NCBI GenBank assembly: GCA_003223695.1
Contig: QHVY01000048.1
Span: forward strand, 1 to 9,830
Length of the DNA stretch: 9,830 nucleotides
From: Acidobacteriota bacterium
GTDB lineage: Bacteria > Acidobacteriota > Thermoanaerobaculia > Gp7-AA8
Direction: 5' to 3'
Shown: positions 6,419 to 9,830 of the stretch, in pieces
Layout: each line of letters starts with the position of its first letter
Position numbering within the stretch: the first letter of the stretch is position 1
The notes under the pieces: generated by a model
Told to the model about the DNA's origin: nothing
The model's input: the letters and a program-made list of their open reading frames with translations, nothing else
The model's database searches: none
Position numbers and translations under genes: made by a program

Positions 6419-7338
6419 AAGCCGGTCACCGTATCGCAGTAGGTGTCAATGGCAGCGATCAGATCGCGCTTCAAAACAAATTCGTTCGCGCCGTGGGCGT
6501 CGAGGATCGATCCCGGCCCGAACAGCAGCGGCTTTCCGAGGTTGCCGAGGTACGCGACATCGGTGTTGAAGGCGACGATCGTTGACGGAGCTCCTTGCGG
6601 CACCACCATGAACTGCGGCGCGTTGCCCCGCGTCATGGTGATCCTCCCGCCGAAACGGCTGACGAGCCGTTCCAATTTCGCGCGGACAACTTCGTGATCG
6701 TCAACGACGCGAAACATCAGCTCGCACTCCGCGGAGGCGGGAACGATGTTCGGCTTCTCGCCACCGCGGACGACGCCGACGTTTACTGTTGATTTGCCAA
6801 GAACGTCGTGCGATCCCCAATCGGTCGCCTCGATTGCGTTGATCGCCGAGATCATTTTTTTCCCCTTCGACGCCCGCGCGAATTTCGATTCCGTGGGCTC
6901 GCCGACGAGCACGTACTCCGATCCGAGATTTGCGAATTCAACGTTCGCCGCTTTCGCTCCGATCGAGTCGGTCTCCTCGCCGACGACGAACAAAAATGCG
7001 AAATCGCGCACGCCGCGCGCGAGAAGGCGCTCACCTGCGGCGATCATGGCGGCGATCACGCCTTTCGTATCGCATGCACCGCGCCCATAGATTTTGTCGT
7101 TGTCTTCCCGTGACGCGAACCACGGCGGGACGGTATCAATGTGCGAGTTGATGATGACGCGCGGCCGCCCGGCGGCGGAAGCGAAGACGTTGAAGCGGTC
7201 TCGTTCGACCGCCTGTCTTCGCACGCTGAGTCCGAGCTGCGCCAGCTCGCGCTCGAGAAACTCCCCCATCGCGCGCTCGTCGCCCGTCGGCGAAGGGATG
7301 TCGATGAGCTTGCGCGCGAGCGCGATGGGCTCGATCAC
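6388..7338 (-). CDS. M20-family metallo-amidohydrolase (ArgE/DapE-like), with shortened dimerisation domain
   Basis: The 316-residue product carries the full M20 metal site: H66 and D68 in SHIDTVPP, D90 in GRGACDTKG, the base E121 with E122 in GEETDS, E147 in VGEPTE, and H282 in DAHGANE. Relatives cleave N-acyl amino acids or dipeptides, for instance acetylornithine, succinyl-diaminopimelate or acetyl-lysine; the substrate cannot be told here. The start GTG 7338 overlaps the stop of the kinase remnant (GTGA), and the helix IALARKLIDIPSPTGDE follows at once, as in the family. After KGKK the usual lid/dimerisation segment with its GxxAHSxxP motif is missing; the sequence jumps to ISAINAIEATDW and then VLGKSTVNVGVVRGG. 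The protein is about 40 residues short overall, so it may be impaired or monomeric. The C-terminus runs 31 bp into the thiolase gene. Confidence 0.85.
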   Translation of the reverse strand: MIEPIALARKLIDIPSPTGDERAMGEFLERELAQLGLSVRRQAVERDRFNVFASAAGRPRVIINSHIDTVPPWFASREDNDKIYGRGACDTKGVIAAMIAAGERLLARGVRDFAFLFVVGEETDSIGAKAANVEFANLGSEYVLVGEPTESKFARASKGKKMISAINAIEATDWGSHDVLGKSTVNVGVVRGGEKPNIVPASAECELMFRVVDDHEVVRAKLERLVSRFGGRITMTRGNAPQFMVVPQGAPSTIVAFNTDVAYLGNLGKPLLFGPGSILDAHGANEFVLKRDLIAAIDTYCDTVTGLCQNSIQTFF

Positions 7339-7396
7339 TGGCGCGGCCGCCGGCCCTCGATCTCGCGGCCGATCTGCTGAACTTGAAGGCGATTCT

Positions 7397-7440
7397 GTGT
7401 GGGTGCCGGCTCTCCAGCCGGCACACGGCCGGCCGCCACA
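7397..7440. repeat. Palindromic element, copy A (44 bp), inside the kinase remnant
   Basis: It begins GTGTGG and ends CCGCCACA. It contains a perfect 9-bp stem, GTGCCGGCT/AGCCGGCAC with loop CTCC, followed by ACGGCCGG. It matches copy B (9562-9617) at every position except one (G/A at its sixth base) and a 12-bp piece that only B has. In the minus-strand reading frame it encodes VAAGRVPAGEPAPT. Confidence 0.85.
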
Positions 7441-7681
7441 TGATGTCTCGCGAGCATCGCGACTCCGACTACACCGACGAACACTGCCGCCGTGATCCAG
7501 ATCCATGTCAACGATGAGCGTCGCGGCGGCGCGTGAATCGTGTCGATCGACGGCGCCAGAATCTTGATCGCCACCGCCCGCCCCAGCCTCTTGTCTTCGG
7601 CCTTCCACACCTCGCCCATCCCGCCCGCCCCGATCGGCTGGATCAAGCGGTACGCGCCAAGCGTTGTGTTAGGTGTGAGCA

Positions 7682-7703
7682 CGGGAATGATTGTAGGCGC
7701 CAT
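7682..7703. promoter_or_regulatory. Head-to-head start region of the two divergent units
   Basis: The likely minus-strand starts (ATG 7703 or GTG 7682) and the likely plus-strand start (ATG 7687) lie within about 20 bp of each other. Each promoter and leader must therefore lie inside the coding sequence of the opposite gene. I see no convincing -35/-10 pair or strong Shine-Dalgarno on either side, so the exact starts are uncertain. Confidence 0.4.
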
Positions 7704-8691
7704 CGTCGCGGCGATCACGTTCGTGAGCCCGCAGCAAGGCTCGCAGGCGATCGGCGTGTTGCCGATCGAAGTGAGGACGACGAAGCAGGCCGTCAGTCGC
7801 GTTGAGTTCTACGTCGACGGCGCCCTCGTCGGCGTGGGGCGGCAGGCGCCGTACCGGATTCTTCACGATTTCGGCACCGTGCTCGCTGCACACGAGATCG
7901 TCGCGAAGGTGTACTCGAACAATTATCGCGACGTCGATTCGTCACGCGTTACGACGATTGCCGCCGGCGGCGAGACGCTGAACGTCGACCTTGTCGAAGT
8001 GCCGATGCGCGTGCGCACATCGCAACCGCTTGCATCATCGGACATCGCCGTGAAGGAGAACGGGATCGAGCAGACGATTCGCGAGTTGCGCGCAGACCGC
8101 GGGCCGGCGCGATTCGTCTTCGTCGTCGATCGATCGCTGAGCATGGGCGGAGGAAAACTCGACGCTGCCCTGCGCGCCATCGATGAGGAATCAAAACTGC
8201 TTCGGTCTGACGATCGAGTGGAGATCGTACTTTTCAATCACAACGTCATGCCGGCCCGGCCGTTGATTCGCGGCGAGCACGTGCAGCCATCCGGCGGGAC
8301 GTCGCTGCGCGACGCGGTCAGCTCCGTGGCGTCGCGCGATCGTACCTACGCGATCGTCATCACCGACGGCGGCGATCGCAACAGCATGACTTCGGAAGCG
8401 GAGGCGCTGCGAAAGATCAGCGGCACCAAGCTCACGCTCGATGCAATCGTCCTCGGCAGCGACAGTCGATTTCTCGATCGCGCCGCGATGAATACCGGCG
8501 GCAGTGTGGTGCGCGGGAGCGCATCGACGCTCAGGCGCGAGCTTCACCGCATGATTCTCGACATCAACAGCCGCTACACCGTCGTGTACCAGAGCCACGG
8601 GAACGCAAGCGGCTGGCGGGCGATCCGCATCGATCCGCGGCGGCGCGGAGTGGAGATCCTCAACGCGCGGAAGGGATATTTCGCATCGTGA
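7687..8691 (+). CDS. Secreted VWA-domain protein of the acidobacterial VWFA-related type
   Basis: From ATG 7687 the 334-residue product begins with a hydrophobic export signal (MIVGAIVAAITFVS, likely cleaved after GSQA), though it has no basic residue in front. An Ig-like segment follows (RVEFYVDGALVGVGRQAPYRI..., about residues 25-100), a pattern common in this group. Next is a von Willebrand A domain with a complete MIDAS: D148, S150 and S152 in DRSLSM, T205 in GGTSLRD and D227 in TDGGDR. Metal-dependent protein binding at the cell surface is the expected role; the ligand is unknown. The frame is open back to 7540, but that part is antisense to the kinase glycine loop and is not credible as protein; GTG 7675 is a second possible start. 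The stop overlaps the next gene's start in a GTGA junction, so the two are co-translated. Confidence 0.85.
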   Translation: MIVGAIVAAITFVSPQQGSQAIGVLPIEVRTTKQAVSRVEFYVDGALVGVGRQAPYRILHDFGTVLAAHEIVAKVYSNNYRDVDSSRVTTIAAGGETLNVDLVEVPMRVRTSQPLASSDIAVKENGIEQTIRELRADRGPARFVFVVDRSLSMGGGKLDAALRAIDEESKLLRSDDRVEIVLFNHNVMPARPLIRGEHVQPSGGTSLRDAVSSVASRDRTYAIVITDGGDRNSMTSEAEALRKISGTKLTLDAIVLGSDSRFLDRAAMNTGGSVVRGSASTLRRELHRMILDINSRYTVVYQSHGNASGWRAIRIDPRRRGVEILNARKGYFAS

Positions 8692-9830
8692 CGATCCTCT
8701 TCGCCGCCATGATCGTGATGGCGCAAACGCGCATCGCATCCGATTTCGAAATCCAGCAGATGGAGCGGCAGATTGCGCAGTCGCGCGATTTCGTGTCCCA
8801 ACTCTCCGGCCACCTCAACCTTGGCGACCTCCGCCTAACGCGCAACGAAACCGCGGCGGCACGAAACGAATACGCGAACGCGTTGAAGATCGCGTTGAAC
8901 GAGCGCGTCGCGTCGCGGCGCGTTTCCGATCTGACGCGTTACGCGACGGCAACCTCGTATGCGGCTCTCGCGCATGCGAAGCTCGGCGATGCCGCCGATG
9001 CCTTCGCACTCTCGGAAGAAGCAATGCGCTACAGCAGTGATTCAGCGAAGAGCTGGAATCTTTACGCCAGCACGATGGCGCAGCTTCACTTGCCGGCGAA
9101 AGCGGCAAGCGCATCGCGAAACGCCGTGGCGCTGGAGCATGACCCGCTGGATCTCGCGATTTACAAATATTCGCTTGCGTCAGCGCTCGGCGACTCGCCG
9201 GAAGCCGAACAACTACTCAGTGAAGTTGTGAAGACACTACGATCCGACACCTTCGCGTCATTGCGGAGACAGGTCGCGAGCACGGAGTCGTTCGAGATTT
9301 ACTCGACCGCGCGCGGCGACGTCGCCGCGTACGTTTCGATTCTCAATCGCTCGCAGCTCCGGCTGGCGAGTTTGTACGAGCAGCGCGGCGATCTCACCCG
9401 GGCGCTCCAGCAGTACGCGAACGTGCTCGCCGATCGCAGCGACGATCCGACCGCACTCGCCGCGATCGCCCGCCTCGAACCAAGCGAGGATCATTTCAAG
9501 CAAGCGTTCGACGCCAATCCGTTTTCGCTGGCGCTGATCCGCGATTACCAACGATTCCTTAGTGTAGGTGCCGGCTCTCCAGCCGGCACACGGCCGGCCG
9601 AAGGGCCGGCCGCCACACCAGGCGATCAAATTCGCCTGGCACTCCAGCAAATACAGCGCGGCGAATATCCCGCAGCTATAGTAACTATTACTACAGTGGA
9701 GAAGCAGTTCCCGAACAACGACACGCTCGAGCTGCTGCGGCGAGAGATCGAGCAAAAAAGAAGCGTCTTCACCGCTGCGTTGGAGAATCGCGCCCGCCTG
9801 GACAAAGAGACGTTTACCGGCACCGTCGTT
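8688..9830 (+). CDS. Secreted TPR-repeat protein (C-terminus beyond right edge)
   Basis: A single frame stays open from GTG 8688 to the last base of the window (381 codons, no stop). Its GTGA overlap with the VWA gene and the short hydrophobic N-terminus (MTILFAAMIVMAQ) support this start. TPR-like helix pairs occur at about residues 43-71, 86-120, 120-155 and 225-260 (for example RLASLYEQRGDLTRALQQYANVLAD), and again after residue 313 (LALQQIQRGEYPAAIVTI). It is probably a periplasmic or surface scaffold acting with the VWA protein. Residues 292-310 (SVGAGSPAGTRPAEGPAAT) are encoded by a palindromic repeat set between two helices and are out of character with the rest. A short AT-rich palindrome with the rare ATA codon follows at 9679-9693. 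The end of the protein, and thus its full function, is not visible. Confidence 0.85.
   Translation, partial: MTILFAAMIVMAQTRIASDFEIQQMERQIAQSRDFVSQLSGHLNLGDLRLTRNETAAARNEYANALKIALNERVASRRVSDLTRYATATSYAALAHAKLGDAADAFALSEEAMRYSSDSAKSWNLYASTMAQLHLPAKAASASRNAVALEHDPLDLAIYKYSLASALGDSPEAEQLLSEVVKTLRSDTFASLRRQVASTESFEIYSTARGDVAAYVSILNRSQLRLASLYEQRGDLTRALQQYANVLADRSDDPTALAAIARLEPSEDHFKQAFDANPFSLALIRDYQRFLSVGAGSPAGTRPAEGPAATPGDQIRLALQQIQRGEYPAAIVTITTVEKQFPNNDTLELLRREIEQKRSVFTAALENRARLDKETFTGTVV
9562..9617. repeat. Palindromic element, copy B (56 bp), in-frame inside the TPR gene
   Basis: It is built as two perfect hairpins in a row. The first is a 9-bp stem GTGCCGGCT/AGCCGGCAC with loop CTCC; the second is an 8-bp stem GGCCGGCC/GGCCGGCC with loop GAAG. 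The ends are GTGT and CCACA, complementary in part. It equals copy A (7397-7440) plus 12 bp that complete the second hairpin. The reading frame of the TPR gene continues through it without a stop. Confidence 0.88.
9679..9693. other. Short AT-rich palindrome within the TPR gene
   Basis: TAGTAA-CTA-TTACTA forms a 6-bp inverted repeat in an AT-rich patch (about 9676-9697) inside an otherwise GC-rich gene. The codons there (ATA, GTA, ACT, ATT, ACT, ACA) are unlike the surrounding usage. It lies 61 bp beyond the palindromic element. It may be chance or a scar. Confidence 0.35.

Larger units (their letters stand above)
7335..7703 (-). pseudogene. Ser/Thr kinase remnant: glycine-loop lobe fused directly to a membrane helix
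   Basis: A 122-codon open frame from ATG 7703 (ATG 7718 and GTG 7682 are alternatives) encodes YRLIQPIGAGGMGEVWKAED and VAIKILAPS. These are the glycine loop (G25-G30) and ATP-binding lysine (K47) of a PknB-type kinase, very like residues 9-42 of the kinase at 2898-5228. The sequence then passes directly to APPRRSSLTWIWI and a membrane helix (about 65-85). The rest of the kinase domain is missing: there is no HRD, DFG or APE. About 16 residues after the helix (near 88-103) are encoded by a palindromic repeat, and a short charged tail follows. It cannot be an active kinase. The frame is intact and its stop overlaps the M20 start, so it may still be translated as a small membrane protein. I read it as a decayed paralogue, with a small regulatory protein as the alternative. 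Confidence 0.7.

Noticed and set aside
7339..7608. N-terminal extension of the M20 frame to 7608
   Set aside because: The extra 90 residues are another frame of the kinase remnant and palindromic element. The GTG at 7338 gives the family start and a GTGA overlap.
7540..7686. Longer start for the VWA gene at 7540
   Set aside because: That stretch is antisense to the conserved kinase glycine-loop coding sequence and would bury the export signal in the interior.
8191..8739. Minus-strand open frame of 182 codons
   Set aside because: It is antisense to the VWA domain with its intact MIDAS; the product has no recognisable motif.
9258..9755. Minus-strand open frame of 165 codons
   Set aside because: It is a shadow of the TPR gene, which has coherent TPR helices, an overlapping start with the VWA gene and an unbroken frame.

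Overview
The window is GC-rich and densely packed. It carries hallmarks of an environmental bacterium, most plausibly an acidobacterium: a PknB-type Ser/Thr kinase fused through one membrane helix to a FlgO-like and TPR sensor part, a second kinase remnant, and a VWA protein of the kind common in that phylum next to a TPR protein. The phylum is an inference from gene style; no rRNA or other marker gene is present.

Layout. Positions 1-256 (minus) hold the start of an exported protein of unknown function that runs off the left edge. Positions 257-557 are non-coding and hold a terminator-like palindrome and a 189-bp MITE-like element with 43-bp terminal inverted repeats. From 7703 down to 558 runs a head-to-tail minus-strand series, nearly all with overlapping ends: kinase remnant, M20 amidohydrolase/deacylase, thiolase, Ser/Thr kinase-TPR receptor, TatD hydrolase, GT2 glycosyltransferase, LAB_N membrane protein and AMMECR1-family protein. 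A 113-bp palindromic repeat fills the only sizeable gap in this series (2033-2145). From 7687 to the right edge runs a divergent plus-strand pair: a VWA protein and a secreted TPR protein still open at the edge. The two transcription units start head to head with overlapping 5' ends.

Functional reading. The cluster is mostly housekeeping genes (thiolase, TatD, M20, AMMECR1), a lipid/envelope glycosylation pair (GT2 plus LAB_N) and signalling or surface-interaction proteins (kinase-TPR, VWA, TPR). No CRISPR array, tRNA, rRNA or phage gene was seen.

Most unusual points: (1) a palindromic element (44-bp and 56-bp copies) lies inside the reading frames of two different proteins on opposite strands; (2) there is a MITE whose edge coincides with the AMMECR1 stop codon; (3) a kinase gene has been collapsed to its ATP-binding N-lobe fragment plus a membrane helix; (4) the M20 and GT2 genes appear to have lost internal in-frame segments. 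Nothing here is a clear new defence or biosynthetic system; the in-frame palindromic element is the best candidate for something under-described.
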